Shown here: positions 28,384-38,374 of the stretch, piece after piece
Position numbering within the stretch: the first letter of the stretch is position 1
Layout: the number at the start of each line of letters is the position of its first letter
Source: Aquitalea aquatilis
Lineage (GTDB): Bacteria; Pseudomonadota; Gammaproteobacteria; Burkholderiales; Chromobacteriaceae
NCBI RefSeq assembly: GCF_005155025.1
Contig: NZ_CP039731.1
Location: 1,488,001-1,552,000, forward strand
Length of the DNA stretch: 64,000 nt
Direction: 5' to 3'
The notes under the pieces: model-generated
Seen by the model: the letters and a program-made list of their open reading frames with translations, nothing else
Told to the model about the DNA's origin: nothing
Database searches by the model: none
Position numbers and translations under genes: made by a program

Positions 28384-29220
28384 TTAGCGGGCGACCGGAC
28401 GTTCCGGATCACTGCACCATTCGCTCCACGAGCCAGGATACAGGCGGCTGCCGCTCAGCCCGGCATGTTCCATTGCCAGCAGATTATGGCAGGCGGTGAC
28501 GCCGGAGCCGCACTGGTGGACGACCTGTTCCGGGTTCAGCCCTTGCAACACGGTGTTCCATTCCTGCTGCAGCGTGGCGGCATCCTTGAAACGGCCTGCG
28601 CTGTCCAGATTCTGCTGGAAGAAGCGGTTGCGGGCGCCGGGAATGTGGCCACCGACCGGGTCCATGGTTTCGCCTTCACCGCGGAAACGTTCCGGGCTGC
28701 GGGCATCCACCACGACAAAGTCCTGTTCATCCAGATTGGCCAGCACCTGATCGGCATCGACGGTTTCGATGAGGCTGGCATTGACCGGGAAGCGGCGCGG
28801 CATATAGCGCTTTTTGTCGGTTTCCAGTACCGCCCCGGCTTGCTGCCAGGCCTGGATGCCGCCATCCAGCACGGCGACGGCGGCGTGGCCCAGCCAGCGC
28901 AGCAGCATCCAGGCGCGGGCGGCGTACATGCCGCCGGCGTCGTCATAGCAGATGACCTGAATGTCGCCGGTAATGCCGGCAGCACCCAGATCCACCGCCA
29001 GACGCTGGCCGTCCGGCAAGGGGTGACGGCCATTGCTGCCGGTCTTGACGCCGGACAGGTGGTAGTCGAGGTTGAGGTAGCGTGCGCCAGGAATGTGGCC
29101 GGCCTGATAGGCATGCAGGCCGTATTCCGGGTCGGTCAGCTGGAAGCGGCAGTCGAGAATGACGTAGTGCTCGGGATCAAGCGCCTGCAACTGTGCCAGG
29201 CTGATGAGGGTGGTGTACAT
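28384..29220 (-). CDS. sseA: 3-mercaptopyruvate/thiosulfate sulfurtransferase
   Basis: Two rhodanese domains in 278 residues. The N-terminal one is inactive-type (DCRFQLTDPEYGLHAYQAGH). The C-terminal one has DARSPERFRGEGETMDPVGG and the active-site loop CGSGVTAC, whose CGSGVT form favours 3-mercaptopyruvate over thiosulfate. The ATG at 29220 follows an AGGAGAA at good spacing; the frame extends upstream without a better start. SseA or a close thiosulfate sulfurtransferase are the alternatives. Confidence 0.9.
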   Translation of the reverse strand: MYTTLISLAQLQALDPEHYVILDCRFQLTDPEYGLHAYQAGHIPGARYLNLDYHLSGVKTGSNGRHPLPDGQRLAVDLGAAGITGDIQVICYDDAGGMYAARAWMLLRWLGHAAVAVLDGGIQAWQQAGAVLETDKKRYMPRRFPVNASLIETVDADQVLANLDEQDFVVVDARSPERFRGEGETMDPVGGHIPGARNRFFQQNLDSAGRFKDAATLQQEWNTVLQGLNPEQVVHQCGSGVTACHNLLAMEHAGLSGSRLYPGSWSEWCSDPERPVAR

Positions 29221-29403
29221 CGGCTTCTCCTGAATGGGTGTGCTACATGGCGGACATGCGCCATGTGGCAAGGAGGAGCCGCTTACGAGCCGGCCCAGGG
29301 GCCGGCTTGAAAGCGGTTCCGCATGCCTGCCGGTACGTGGTGGCAAACCGGCAGGACCGCTCTAGCCTACACAGAAGCAGCAGCAGTCGGCAAGCAGACC
29401 GGT

Positions 29404-29826
29404 TTATTGCACTGCAGCGGCAAGTGGCTGATTTTTCAAGGCAGCACGCAGGCTGTCGGCCAGGCCCGGCTGGCTGTGCTCAGTGCCCTGACGCTGCGGG
29501 CTGGCCCAGATCGGGCTGGGAAAGTGGGCATCGTCGGCAAAACGCGGGATGACATGCCAGTGCAGATGCGGCACCACATTGCCCAGGCTGGCCAGGTTGA
29601 TCTTGTCCGGCTGCATCACCTGGCGCAGTGCGCGCTCGGTATGTAGCACCCAGTCCAGCAGATGGCGGGCATCGGCAGCGGACAGGTCGCTCATTTCGCG
29701 CACATGCTGTTTCCAGATGACGCGGCAGAAACCGGGATAGCCGGCTTCGTCCACCAGCAGTACCCGGAGTAGGGCGTCTTCATGCAGCAATTCGCCGGCC
29801 GGCTGGGTGCAAAGAGGGCAAGTCAT
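29404..29826 (-). CDS. HIT-family nucleotide hydrolase/transferase
   Basis: 140 residues with the histidine triad HLHWHVIPRF, preceded by INLASLGNVVPHLHWHV as in the bacterial diadenosine-polyphosphate-hydrolase-like HIT branch. A CxxC pair (CPLC) at the N-terminus may bind zinc. The substrate is not predictable. Transcribed away from the PaeA-type gene. Confidence 0.9.
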   Translation of the reverse strand: MTCPLCTQPAGELLHEDALLRVLLVDEAGYPGFCRVIWKQHVREMSDLSAADARHLLDWVLHTERALRQVMQPDKINLASLGNVVPHLHWHVIPRFADDAHFPSPIWASPQRQGTEHSQPGLADSLRAALKNQPLAAAVQ

Positions 29827-29881
29827 GGTCAGGTAGTCATTTCCTGTTGATGGATGTCGCTCATTCTACCGCGGCTGGTAC

Positions 29882-29908
29882 TTGCTGGATTTTTTCGTCT
29901 GTTATACT
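29882..29908 (+). promoter_or_regulatory. Putative extended -10 promoter of the PaeA/YtfL-type gene
   Basis: TTGCTG (29882-29887) and TATACT (29903-29908) with a TG at 29900-29901, giving an extended -10. The 15-nt spacing is short, which the extended -10 could offset. Confidence 0.5.
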
Positions 29909-29995
29909 GATTGAACTGTCCGTATGTTCAGTCCTGTCATGCGGGCCTGCTATTCTGTACAAGACAAATCGTCGCTAACTCCCTGGAAATACTGT

Positions 29996-31303
29996 GTGAA
30001 TCTGGTTCAAAGCCTGATGGTGATTGCCGTACTGATTTTGATCAGTGCCTTCTTTTCCGTATCGGAAATCTCGCTGGCGGCGGCACGTAAAATAAAACTG
30101 CGGCAAATGGCCGAAGAAGGCGATATGCGCGCCGACCGCGTGCTGGCCTTGCAGGCGCAGCCGGGCTTGTTCTTTACCGTGGTGCAGATCGGCCTGAATG
30201 CGGTGGCCATCATGGCCGGTATCATGGGTGAAGCGGCCTTTACCCCCTATTTTGCCCAGGCGCTGCATCTGGTTTTTTCCGCTGACTGGGTGGAGCGGGT
30301 CAGCTTTTTGCTGTCTTTTGTCACGGTGACGGCCTTGTTCGTGCTGTTTGCCGACCTCATGCCCAAGCGGCTGGGCATGTCCGCACCGGAGCAGATTGCC
30401 GTGCGCGTGGTACGGCCGATGCAGGCCTGCGTGCGGCTGTTCATGCCGCTGGTGTGGTTGTTCAATGGCATGGCCAATATGTTGTTCCGGCTGTTCGGCC
30501 TGCCCACGGCCCGGCCGGATGACCTGACCCCGGATGATATCGTCGCCATGATGGAGGCAGGTGCCGAGGCCGGCGTATTGCATCAGCAGGAGCATCATCT
30601 GATCGAAAACGTGTTCGAGCTGGAAAGCCGCACCGTGCCCTCATCGATGACCGCGCGCGAAAGCGTGGTGTATTTCACCCTGCAGGAAGAAGAAAGCAGC
30701 ATCAAGCGCAAGATTGCAGAAAGCCCGCATGCCAAGTATCTGGTGTGCGACGGCGTGGTGGATGCGGTGGTGGGCTATGTCGATTCCAAGGATATCCTGA
30801 CGCGGCTGGTGAACCAGCAGAGCGTGTCGATCAAGCGTGAACTGACCATCCGCAATGTGCTGATCATTCCCGACAGCCTGACCCTGTCCGAGCTGCTGGC
30901 ACGCTTCAAGGCTTCGCGTGAAGACTTTGCCGTGGTGATGAACGAGTATGCGCTGGTGGTGGGCATCATCACCCTGAATGATGTGATGAGCACGGTGATG
31001 GGCGACCTGGTGACGCAAAGCCAGGAAGACCAGATCGTGCAGCGCGATGCCGACAGCTGGCTGGTGGATGGTGCGTCGCCGGTGGAGGATGTATTGCGTG
31101 CGCTGGACATCGACAGTTTTCCGGATGACGAAAACTACGAAACCATCGCTGGTTTCATGATGTATATGCTGCGCAAGATCCCCAAGCGTACCGACCATGT
31201 CGAGTACGCCGGCTACAAGTTCGAGGTGGTGGATATCGACAACTACCGCATCGACCAGTTGCTGGTGACACGGGTGGCCCCGGTGCCGGCACCGCAAGCC
31301 TGA
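29996..31303 (+). CDS. paeA: CNNM/CBS-domain membrane transporter, PaeA (YtfL) type
   Basis: 435 residues: an N-terminal DUF21/CNNM membrane domain (ISAFFSVSEISLAAARKIKL, GLFFTVVQIGLNAVAIMAGI), two CBS domains in the middle, and a C-terminal CorC/HlyC domain (DSWLVDGASPVEDVLRALDI). The sequence tracks E. coli YtfL/PaeA, reported to export cadaverine and putrescine. A GTG start at 29996 is chosen because homologues begin near NLVQSLMVIAV; the frame is open to 29924. Confidence 0.88.
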   Translation: MNLVQSLMVIAVLILISAFFSVSEISLAAARKIKLRQMAEEGDMRADRVLALQAQPGLFFTVVQIGLNAVAIMAGIMGEAAFTPYFAQALHLVFSADWVERVSFLLSFVTVTALFVLFADLMPKRLGMSAPEQIAVRVVRPMQACVRLFMPLVWLFNGMANMLFRLFGLPTARPDDLTPDDIVAMMEAGAEAGVLHQQEHHLIENVFELESRTVPSSMTARESVVYFTLQEEESSIKRKIAESPHAKYLVCDGVVDAVVGYVDSKDILTRLVNQQSVSIKRELTIRNVLIIPDSLTLSELLARFKASREDFAVVMNEYALVVGIITLNDVMSTVMGDLVTQSQEDQIVQRDADSWLVDGASPVEDVLRALDIDSFPDDENYETIAGFMMYMLRKIPKRTDHVEYAGYKFEVVDIDNYRIDQLLVTRVAPVPAPQA

Positions 31304-31439
31304 GCCGGTTACGATTGCTTACACAGGCTTACAAGAGTCTCACAGACGGGGTCGCGCCCCCTCCCTAAGATGCAGTTCATGGAGGCAGCAAACACACTGC
31401 CCCCGGAACTCAACAAAGTCGCCTTACGGGAGAATGACC

Positions 31440-31736
31440 ATGAAAAAGATCGCCGCACTCGTCCTGACCGCTGTGTTTGGTCTCGCCTCCGCTGCCGGCT
31501 TTGCCGCTGATGCCTCCGCCCCTGCTGCCAAGCCTGCAGTGACTGCTCCGGCCAAGGCCCATCACGCCAAACAGCATCAGGCCAAGAAACACCACGCCAA
31601 AAAACATCAGGTGAAGAAGGCCGCTTCGGCCCCGGCTGCGCAAAAGGCCCAGTCTGCCAAGAAGCATGTGCACAAGCACCACCATCATCACGCCGGCAAG
31701 CATCACCAGCATGCCCCGCGCAAGCTCAACCAATAA
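31440..31736 (+). CDS. His/Lys/Ala-rich exported peptide (Asr-like)
   Basis: 98 residues. The signal peptide is MKKIAALVLTAVFGLASAAGFA. The mature part is almost all Ala, Lys, His, Gln and Pro, with about sixteen histidines (HHHHH, KKHHAKKHQ). Composition and layout resemble the acid-shock protein Asr, whose mature basic peptide is periplasmic; a metal-buffering role is equally possible. The ATG at 31440 is favoured over 31434 because GGGAG ends 7 nt upstream of it. It ends in a strong terminator. Confidence 0.78.
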   Translation: MKKIAALVLTAVFGLASAAGFAADASAPAAKPAVTAPAKAHHAKQHQAKKHHAKKHQVKKAASAPAAQKAQSAKKHVHKHHHHHAGKHHQHAPRKLNQ

Positions 31737-31780
31737 GTAATTAAGCCGTACAGCGGCAGCTCACTCGCAGTAGTGCTCAA

Positions 31781-31809
31781 AAAAGAGGAGGCGCAAGCCT
31801 CCTCTTTTT
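31781..31809. terminator. Bidirectional intrinsic terminator
   Basis: Twelve-base stem AAAAGAGGAGGC / GCCTCCTCTTTT with a 4-nt loop and T tract. It separates the His-rich peptide gene from the convergent hydrolase. Confidence 0.93.
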
Positions 31810-31821
31810 CATGTCCGCTCT

Positions 31822-32358
31822 TCAGTCCAGCTCGGCTACCTTGCACACGCGCAAGGCTTGCGGGGTTTCATCCATATTGCGCCATACCCAGTTGAAGTGC
31901 GCCACCACCTGCTCACCACTCAGCAGGGGACGGTTGCGGCAGGTATGGGCATCTTCCAGCACGGTTACCGCATAGTCGTGCGACAGCGCGCTGCGAATGG
32001 CGTAATCAATGCAGAAGTCGGTAGCGGAGCCGCCTATCCACAGATGCTGTATCGCCAGCTGCTGTAACAGCGCATGCAGCTCTGGCCGATAGAAGCTGTC
32101 ACCGACGGTCTTGTGTACCACCGGATCACCTGGCAGCCGCTGCAAGGCCGGATGGAGCGCCCAGCCGGCGCTGCCGGGGGCCAGATCGGTGCCGGGCGGG
32201 CTGTCGTGCTGCACGAAGATGACGGGCATGTCGAGTTGGCGGGCTTTGGCAATGGCCTGATTCAGCCTGGCCAGTACCGTAGCGGCCTGGTAGGGCGGGG
32301 TGGGTTCGAACTGGGCAAGCTGGACATCGACAATCAGCAGGGCGCGTGCAGAGGGCAT
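31822..32358 (-). CDS. Isochorismatase-family cysteine hydrolase
   Basis: 178 residues with the family triad: Asp in ALLIVDVQ (D11), Lys in VVHKTVGDSF and Cys in GSATDFCIDYAIRSALS. Members hydrolyse isochorismate, nicotinamide or related amides; the substrate here cannot be read from sequence. It diverges from the GST gene. Confidence 0.88.
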   Translation of the reverse strand: MPSARALLIVDVQLAQFEPTPPYQAATVLARLNQAIAKARQLDMPVIFVQHDSPPGTDLAPGSAGWALHPALQRLPGDPVVHKTVGDSFYRPELHALLQQLAIQHLWIGGSATDFCIDYAIRSALSHDYAVTVLEDAHTCRNRPLLSGEQVVAHFNWVWRNMDETPQALRVCKVAELD

Positions 32359-32511
32359 GGCTCATTCCGGTGGGTGGAGGCTGCATGGTTGTATCAGCAG
32401 AGCTGGCTACGCGGCAAGCCTGATCTGGCGCAAGTCTCCGGCAAAAGAAAAATAATCCTTTTGTCATTAATGCATACTGTGCGACCAGGACATCCTCGTG
32501 CCAGAGTCGCC

Positions 32512-33264
32512 ATGCTCAAGCTCTATCAATTTGCCTTTTCCCACTTTTGCGAGAAAGCCTGCTGGGCGCTCGACTATAAACAGCAGCCCTTTGATACGGT
32601 CAATCTGCTGCCCGGCCTGCATGTGCTGTGGAGCCGCCGTCTGGCAGCGGGCACGTCGCTACCCATCCTGTGGGACGGCGCGTACATCGTGCAGGATTCA
32701 AGCGCCATCATCGATTATCTGGAGCAGCGCTGGCCACAGCCAGCCTTGACGCCGGCAGCGCCCGAATTGGCGATGCAGGCGCGGGAGTGGGAGCGCTGGC
32801 TGGGAGAGGAAATCGGCGTGCCATTGCGGTTGTGGTTTTATCGCCATGTGCTGGCGCAGCGGCGCTACGCCATGGCCTTTCTGCTGCGTGGCGCGTCGCG
32901 GCGGCAGGGGCTGTTGTTGCGCTGCTTGTTCCCGCTGATCCGGCCTGCCATGCATCACAAGATGAAAATCAATCCGGTCAACGCCGCTGCGGCGCGACTA
33001 CAACTGGAGCAGGCACTGGACAGGCTGGAAGCGGCTTTGCAGGGGCGGGACTATCTGGTGGGTGACGCCTTCAGCCGCGCCGACCTGACTGCTGCCGCAT
33101 TGCTGTGGCCCTTGTTACCGTGGGAGGGGGATGAAGCGGCCATGCAGGCCCGTTTGCCCGAAGTGGTGTGGCTGTGGCGGCAGGGCTTTGTACAGCGCCC
33201 GCTGTATGGCTGGTTGCAGCGCATCTACCGCCTGCATCGCCCAGCGTCTTGTATCCAGCCATGA
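32512..33264 (+). CDS. Glutathione S-transferase family protein
   Basis: 250 residues. The N-terminal thioredoxin-like domain starts LKLYQFAFSHFCEKACWALD and contains SLPILWDGAYIVQDSSAIID, with the glutathione-binding Asp-Ser pair. The C-terminal all-helical domain includes GRDYLVGDAFSRADLTAAAL, the GST N-capping-box/hydrophobic-staple region. The substrate is unknown. The frame is open far upstream, but the first 146 codons overlap the antisense hydrolase and do not look like protein, so 32512 is the start. Confidence 0.87.
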   Translation: MLKLYQFAFSHFCEKACWALDYKQQPFDTVNLLPGLHVLWSRRLAAGTSLPILWDGAYIVQDSSAIIDYLEQRWPQPALTPAAPELAMQAREWERWLGEEIGVPLRLWFYRHVLAQRRYAMAFLLRGASRRQGLLLRCLFPLIRPAMHHKMKINPVNAAAARLQLEQALDRLEAALQGRDYLVGDAFSRADLTAAALLWPLLPWEGDEAAMQARLPEVVWLWRQGFVQRPLYGWLQRIYRLHRPASCIQP

Positions 33265-33266
33265 AA

Positions 33267-33297
33267 AAACCGCAGGCCGTAACGTAGCCTGCGGTTT
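33267..33297. terminator. Intrinsic terminator shared by the GST gene and the convergent oxidoreductase
   Basis: Eleven-base stem AAACCGCAGGC / GCCTGCGGTTT. On the minus strand it is followed by a run of T, so it is strongest for the oxidoreductase transcript. Confidence 0.88.
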
Positions 33298-33320
33298 GAT
33301 GGAGGATGCGCGATAAAGGC

Positions 33321-36300
33321 TTACAGCAGCACGCGTTCGATGCCGCCGTTGCGGGCTTTTTCCACGTAGTCCTTCATCCAGTTCTTGCCCAGGATGTGCT
33401 TGGCCATTTCCACCACGATGTAGTCGGCCTCGGTGCCGGTGTCCGGGCTGTAGCGCGACAGGCCCTGCAGGCAGGACGGGCAGGAGGTGAGAATCTTCAC
33501 CGGCTGTTCGGTAGCACCGATCTTGGCCAGATCCTTGTTGATTTCTTCTTCCTTGCGCGAACGGACCTGGGTGGCAATATCCGGGCGGCTGGCGGCAAAG
33601 GTGCCGGACTCGCCGCAGCAGCGGTCACTCAGCGTCACGCTGCCGCCCAGCAGCTTGTTGGCCACATCCAGCGGCTGGTAGGTCTTGATCGGGGTATGGC
33701 AGGGGTCGTGGTACATATACTTCTGCCCGGCGATGCCTTCCAGCTTCAGGCCTTTCTCCATCAGGTATTCGTGGATGTCGATGATGCGGCAGCCGGGGAA
33801 GATATCCTCGAAGCGGTACTTGGCCAGCTGGTCGTAGCAGGTGCCACAGCTCACCACCACAGTCTTGATGTCCAGATAGTTCAGCGTATTGGCCAGGCGA
33901 TGGAACAGCACGCGGTTTTCGGTGGTGATGGCCTCACCCTTGTCGGCGTAGCCGGCCGAGGTCTGCGGGTAGCCGCAGCACAGATAGCCCGGTGGCAGCA
34001 CGGTCTGGGTGCCGACATGCCACAGCATGGCCTGAGTGGCGAGGCCTACCTGGCTGAACAGGCGCTCCGAACCACAGCCGGGGAAGTAGAACACCGCTTC
34101 GGCGTCTTCGGCCAGCTGCGGATTGCGGATGACCGGTACTACATTGGCGTCTTCCACATCCAGCAGGGCGCGGGCGGTTTTCTTGGGCAGGCCGCCTGGC
34201 ATCGGCTTGTTGATGAAGTGGATCACCTGCTGCTTGATCGGCGCCTTGCCCACGGTGGACGGCGGTTGCTTGGTTTGCGCGCCGGTCAGGTGCAGTTTTT
34301 TGCCCACGCTGTAGCCCAGCCGTTGTGCCTTATAGGCAAAACCCACCAGACCGCCACGGATGGCCTTGATGGTGGCCGGGTCCTTGACGGTGAGGAAGGC
34401 CATGCCCAGCGCGGTACCGGGGTTGAAGCGCTTGTTGCCGGTCTTGCGCAGGAAGTTGCGCATGGCGACCGAGACATCGCCAAAGTCGATCTTGACCGGG
34501 CAGGGTTTGACGCAGCGGTGGCACACCGTGCAGTGGTCAGCCACATCCGACAGCTCGTCAAAATGCTTGAGGCTGACGCCACGGCGGGTTTGCTCTTCGT
34601 ACAGGAAGGCCTCGGTCAGCAGGCCGACGCCCAGAATCTTGTTACGCGGGCTGTACAGCAGATTGGCACGCGGCACGTGGGTGGAACAGACCGGTTTGCA
34701 CTTGCCGCAGCGCAGGCAGTCCTTGACGCTGTTGGAGATGCTGCCGATGTCGGACTGTTCCAGAATCAGCGATTCCGCCCCCAGCAATTCGAAGGACGGG
34801 GTGTAGGCCATGGACAGGTCGGCCCCTGGCAGCAGCTTGCCCTTGTTGAAATGGCCCTTGGGGTCGATGCGCTGCTTGTAGGCACGGAAGGGGGCGATTT
34901 CTTCTTCGGTGAGGAATTCCAGCTTGGTGATACCAATGCCGTGTTCCCCGGAAATCACACCGTTCAGGCTGCGTGCCAGTTGCATGATGCGTGCCACCGC
35001 CTTGTGCGCGGTTTGCAGCATGTCGTAGTCGTCGGAGTTGACCGGCAGGTTGGTGTGCACATTGCCGTCGCCGGCGTGCATGTGCAGGGCCACGAACACG
35101 CGACCGCGCAGCACCTTCTGGTGCAGGGCATGCACGGCATCCAGGATGGGTGCATCGGCCTTGCCGGAGAACAGGCTTTCCAGATCGTTCAGCAGTTCGT
35201 CTTTCCAGCTGACGCGCAGCTGGAAGTCGCGCATGGCGATGAACAGGGTGGCCGGCGTGGCGTTGGCATCCACCAGCGGTGCCTCTGGCCATTGTGCGCG
35301 GTACTGGGCAAACGGTGCGTCCAGATTGTCCAGCAGCCACTGCCAGCGCTGGCGCAACGTGGCAATCAGCTCCAGTGCGGTGCCGCGACGCTCGCCGATG
35401 ATTTCGTCGGCGGAAACCGCACCACCTTCGGTATCCACCGGCAGGCGACCATGGAAGTATTCGGTGAGGGTATCCAGCAGACGCAGCTTGTTGGCGACCG
35501 ACAGCTCGATATTGATGCGCTCGATGCCGTCGGAGTAGTCGCCCAGGCGCGGTAGCGGAATCACCACGTCTTCGTTGATCTTGAAGGCATTGGTGTGGCG
35601 GGCGATGGCGGCGGTGCGCGAACGGTCCAGCCAGAACTTCTTGCGCGCCTCGGCGGTGACGGCGATGAAGCCTTCGCCGGTACGGGCATTGGCATAACGC
35701 ACGACCTGGCTGGCGGCTTCGGCCACGGCGTTTTCATCGTTGGACACGATGTCGGCAATCAGCACCATCTTGGGCCGGCCCTTGCTCTTGGCCTTGGTGG
35801 CATAGCCCACGGCCCGTACATAGCGCCAGTCCAGATGCTCCAGGCCGGCCAGTTGTACGCCAGCCTTGCAGCCTGCGCCATCCGGCTTGAAGTAGTCGGT
35901 GATTTCCACGATGGCCGGGGTGGCCTGGGCTACCGTGCCGAAGAATTCCAGACAGACGGTGCGGGTGTGCGCCGGCATCTTGTGCAGCACGAAGCGCGCG
36001 CTGGTGATGATGCCGTCGGTGCCTTCCTTTTGCACGCCGGGCAGGCCGGCGAGGAATTTGTCGGTGACGTCCTTGCCCAGGCCAACCTTGCGGAAGGAAG
36101 GGCCGGGGATGTCCAGCTGTTCGGTGGACAGCACGGTCTTGTCGTCGTCCTTGAAGCGGGTGACGCGGAAGCTGGCGACATCGATGTCGTGGATCTTGCC
36201 GTAGTTGTGCGCCAGGCGTTCGATGAACATCCAGTTGCCGTCGGTATCCACCATTTTCCAGCTGGCCAGGTTGTCCAGCGCGGTGCCCCACAGCACGGCC

Positions 36301-37163
36301 TTTTTGCCGCCGGCATTCATGGCGACGTTGCCGCCGATACAGGAGGCTTCGGCCGAGGTCGGGTCAACCGCAAACACCAGGCCGGCGGCACTGGCCGCTT
36401 CCGATACCCGGGCGGTGACCACGCCAGCTCCGCACTGAATGGTGGCGCGTTCGCCATCCAGACCCGGCAGGCCGATGTATTCCACGCCGTTATGCTGCAC
36501 CAGCTTTTCGGTGTTGATCACCGCGCTGCGGCGGTCCAGCGGTACGGCGCCACCGGTGTAGCCAGTACCACCACCACGCGGGATGATGGTCAGTTCCAGT
36601 TCGATCAGCGCACGCACCAGCGGGGCGATTTCTTCTTCGGTATCCGGCGACAGCACCACGAAGGGGTATTCCACGCGCCAGTCGGTGGCGTCGGTCACGT
36701 GCGACACGCGAGCTAGGCCGTCGAACAGGATGTTGTCCTTGCGGGTATGGCGCGACAGTTTTTTCAGGATGGCCTGGCGCAGCTCGCGCGTTTCGGCAAA
36801 CTGCTGGGCAAAGCGGTCCACCGCCTCGCGCGCCGCCGCGATCAGCCGGCCCACCTTGTCATTGCCCTCGCGGCGCTTTTCCACTTCCTGCAGGCGGTGG
36901 TGCATGGCCTCCACCAGCGCGGACAGACGCTTGGGATTGTCCAGCAGGTCGTCAACCAGATAGGGGTTGCGATCCACTACCCAGATATCGCCCAGCACCT
37001 CGAACAGCATGCGGGCGGAGCGGCCGGTTTTGCGCTCGCTGCGCAACTCTTCCAGCAGTGCCCACATGGGCTCGCCCAGAAGCCGGATAAAGATTTCCCG
37101 GTCCGAATACGATGTGTAGTTGTAAGGTATCTCGCGAAGACGCTGCTGGGTGCTGGTGGTCAT
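33321..37163 (-). CDS. DUF3683 FAD-linked / 4Fe-4S oxidoreductase (D-2-hydroxyacid dehydrogenase type)
   Basis: A 1280-residue fusion. Order: DUF3683 region (about 1-150); FAD-binding type 4 domain ([20 protein letters not shown]); FAD-oxidase C-terminal domain ([13 protein letters not shown] and [14 protein letters not shown]); two 4Fe-4S ligand sets ([11 protein letters not shown] and [12 protein letters not shown]); and two cysteine-rich CCG domains ([11 protein letters not shown] and CCGESG). The layout corresponds to GlcD plus GlcF of glycolate oxidase in one chain, and to the long D-lactate dehydrogenase group. It probably feeds electrons from a 2-hydroxyacid into the quinone pool. It is monocistronic. 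The exact substrate is inferred only by family. Confidence 0.9.
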   Translation of the reverse strand: MTTSTQQRLREIPYNYTSYSDREIFIRLLGEPMWALLEELRSERKTGRSARMLFEVLGDIWVVDRNPYLVDDLLDNPKRLSALVEAMHHRLQEVEKRREGNDKVGRLIAAAREAVDRFAQQFAETRELRQAILKKLSRHTRKDNILFDGLARVSHVTDATDWRVEYPFVVLSPDTEEEIAPLVRALIELELTIIPRGGGTGYTGGAVPLDRRSAVINTEKLVQHNGVEYIGLPGLDGERATIQCGAGVVTARVSEAASAAGLVFAVDPTSAEASCIGGNVAMNAGGKKAVLWGTALDNLASWKMVDTDGNWMFIERLAHNYGKIHDIDVASFRVTRFKDDDKTVLSTEQLDIPGPSFRKVGLGKDVTDKFLAGLPGVQKEGTDGIITSARFVLHKMPAHTRTVCLEFFGTVAQATPAIVEITDYFKPDGAGCKAGVQLAGLEHLDWRYVRAVGYATKAKSKGRPKMVLIADIVSNDENAVAEAASQVVRYANARTGEGFIAVTAEARKKFWLDRSRTAAIARHTNAFKINEDVVIPLPRLGDYSDGIERINIELSVANKLRLLDTLTEYFHGRLPVDTEGGAVSADEIIGERRGTALELIATLRQRWQWLLDNLDAPFAQYRAQWPEAPLVDANATPATLFIAMRDFQLRVSWKDELLNDLESLFSGKADAPILDAVHALHQKVLRGRVFVALHMHAGDGNVHTNLPVNSDDYDMLQTAHKAVARIMQLARSLNGVISGEHGIGITKLEFLTEEEIAPFRAYKQRIDPKGHFNKGKLLPGADLSMAYTPSFELLGAESLILEQSDIGSISNSVKDCLRCGKCKPVCSTHVPRANLLYSPRNKILGVGLLTEAFLYEEQTRRGVSLKHFDELSDVADHCTVCHRCVKPCPVKIDFGDVSVAMRNFLRKTGNKRFNPGTALGMAFLTVKDPATIKAIRGGLVGFAYKAQRLGYSVGKKLHLTGAQTKQPPSTVGKAPIKQQVIHFINKPMPGGLPKKTARALLDVEDANVVPVIRNPQLAEDAEAVFYFPGCGSERLFSQVGLATQAMLWHVGTQTVLPPGYLCCGYPQTSAGYADKGEAITTENRVLFHRLANTLNYLDIKTVVVSCGTCYDQLAKYRFEDIFPGCRIIDIHEYLMEKGLKLEGIAGQKYMYHDPCHTPIKTYQPLDVANKLLGGSVTLSDRCCGESGTFAASRPDIATQVRSRKEEEINKDLAKIGATEQPVKILTSCPSCLQGLSRYSPDTGTEADYIVVEMAKHILGKNWMKDYVEKARNGGIERVLL

Positions 37164-37330
37164 GGTCCGTGCTGCAGTAATTGTTTGAATATATTATCGG
37201 CTAGTTTAGCCCAATTGCTGCGTTGCGAAAAATGCCGCATGCGTCATTTTCTCATTTTCACGTGAAGATACCGTGGCTGATTGGATGTTGTCGGACAATA
37301 TTGGCCAGTATTGGCTAAGGCCTTGCCACA

Positions 37331-37361
37331 AAAGGAAAAGCCCCTGTTATCAACAGGGGCT
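37331..37361 (-). terminator. Intrinsic terminator of the lptD-surA-pdxA operon
   Basis: Stem AGCCCCTGTT / AACAGGGGCT with a 3-nt loop. On the minus strand it is followed by TTTCCTTTTG. It lies 20 nt after the pdxA stop. Confidence 0.85.
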
Positions 37362-37381
37362 GCCAGGTTTTGCGCGTGGTT

Positions 37382-38371
37382 TTATTGCCGGTTCCGTGCC
37401 AGTTGCTCGGCGAGCTTGATGGCCTCGAACAGGCTGCCGGGGTCGGCGCGGCCAGTGCCGGCCAGATCCAGTGCCGTGCCGTGATCCACCGAGGTGCGGA
37501 TGATGGGCAGGCCCAGCGTGATATTGATGCCGGCGCCAAAGCTGGCATGTTTGAGCACCGGCAGGCCCTGGTCGTGGTACATGGCCAGTACCGCATCGGC
37601 CTGGGCCAGCTTGTCGGGATTGAACAGGGTATCGGCCGGCAGCGGGCCGATCAGCTGCATGCCTTCGGCGCGCAGTTGTTGTAATACCGGTTCGATGACG
37701 TCGATTTCCTCACGCCCCATGTGACCGGACTCGCCGGCATGCGGGTTGAGGCCGGCGACCAGAATGCGCGGCGAGGGCAGGCCGAATTTGTGTTGCAGAT
37801 CGGCATGCAGGATGCGGATGACCGCTTCCAGCTCCGGTTTGGTGATGGCGTCGGCAACAGCGCGCAGCGGCAGGTGGGTGGTGACCAGCGCCACCCGCAT
37901 GCCTGCGCCGGCCAGCATCATCACCACACGCGCGGTGCCGGTGTGCTCGGCCAGATATTCGGTATGTCCGCTGAACGGTACGCCGGCGTCGTTGATCACG
38001 CCCTTGTGTACCGGTGCGGTGACCATGGCAGCAAACTCGCCGGACAGGCAGCCGGCTATCGCCACATCCAGGGTGTTCAGCACATAGTGGGCATTGGCCG
38101 GATCCAGCTGGCCGGGGGTGACCGCGGTGGCCAGCGGTACGTGTTGTACTTCCAGTACGCCGGCCGGAGCGGCTGCCTGCCCTGGCTGGTAGGGCTGAAA
38201 GCGCAGGGCGGTCAGGCCCAGCTGCGCCGCACGCTGCTGCAATAGCGGCAGGTCGGCAATGATGACCCGCCGTGCGCCGTCACTGTGGTCTGCCAGTTGC
38301 AGGACCAGATCCGGGCCGATGCCGGCTGGCTCGCCAGCGGTAACGGCCAGCAGGGGGCGGGTATCAGCCAT
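37382..38371 (-). CDS. pdxA: 4-hydroxythreonine-4-phosphate dehydrogenase
   Basis: NAD-dependent step of pyridoxal-5'-phosphate synthesis. It has 329 residues with metal-ligand histidines in [20 protein letters not shown] and [20 protein letters not shown]. It is the last gene of the lptD-surA-pdxA operon, 3 nt after surA. The rsmA gene that often follows in gammaproteobacteria is absent. Confidence 0.97.
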   Translation of the reverse strand: MADTRPLLAVTAGEPAGIGPDLVLQLADHSDGARRVIIADLPLLQQRAAQLGLTALRFQPYQPGQAAAPAGVLEVQHVPLATAVTPGQLDPANAHYVLNTLDVAIAGCLSGEFAAMVTAPVHKGVINDAGVPFSGHTEYLAEHTGTARVVMMLAGAGMRVALVTTHLPLRAVADAITKPELEAVIRILHADLQHKFGLPSPRILVAGLNPHAGESGHMGREEIDVIEPVLQQLRAEGMQLIGPLPADTLFNPDKLAQADAVLAMYHDQGLPVLKHASFGAGINITLGLPIIRTSVDHGTALDLAGTGRADPGSLFEAIKLAEQLARNRQ

Positions 38372-38374
38372 GGC

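Noticed and set aside
33306-35555. 749-codon open frame on the plus strand
   Set aside because: It is exactly antisense to the flavin/iron-sulfur oxidoreductase, has no family motif, and arises from the high GC third-position bias of the real gene.
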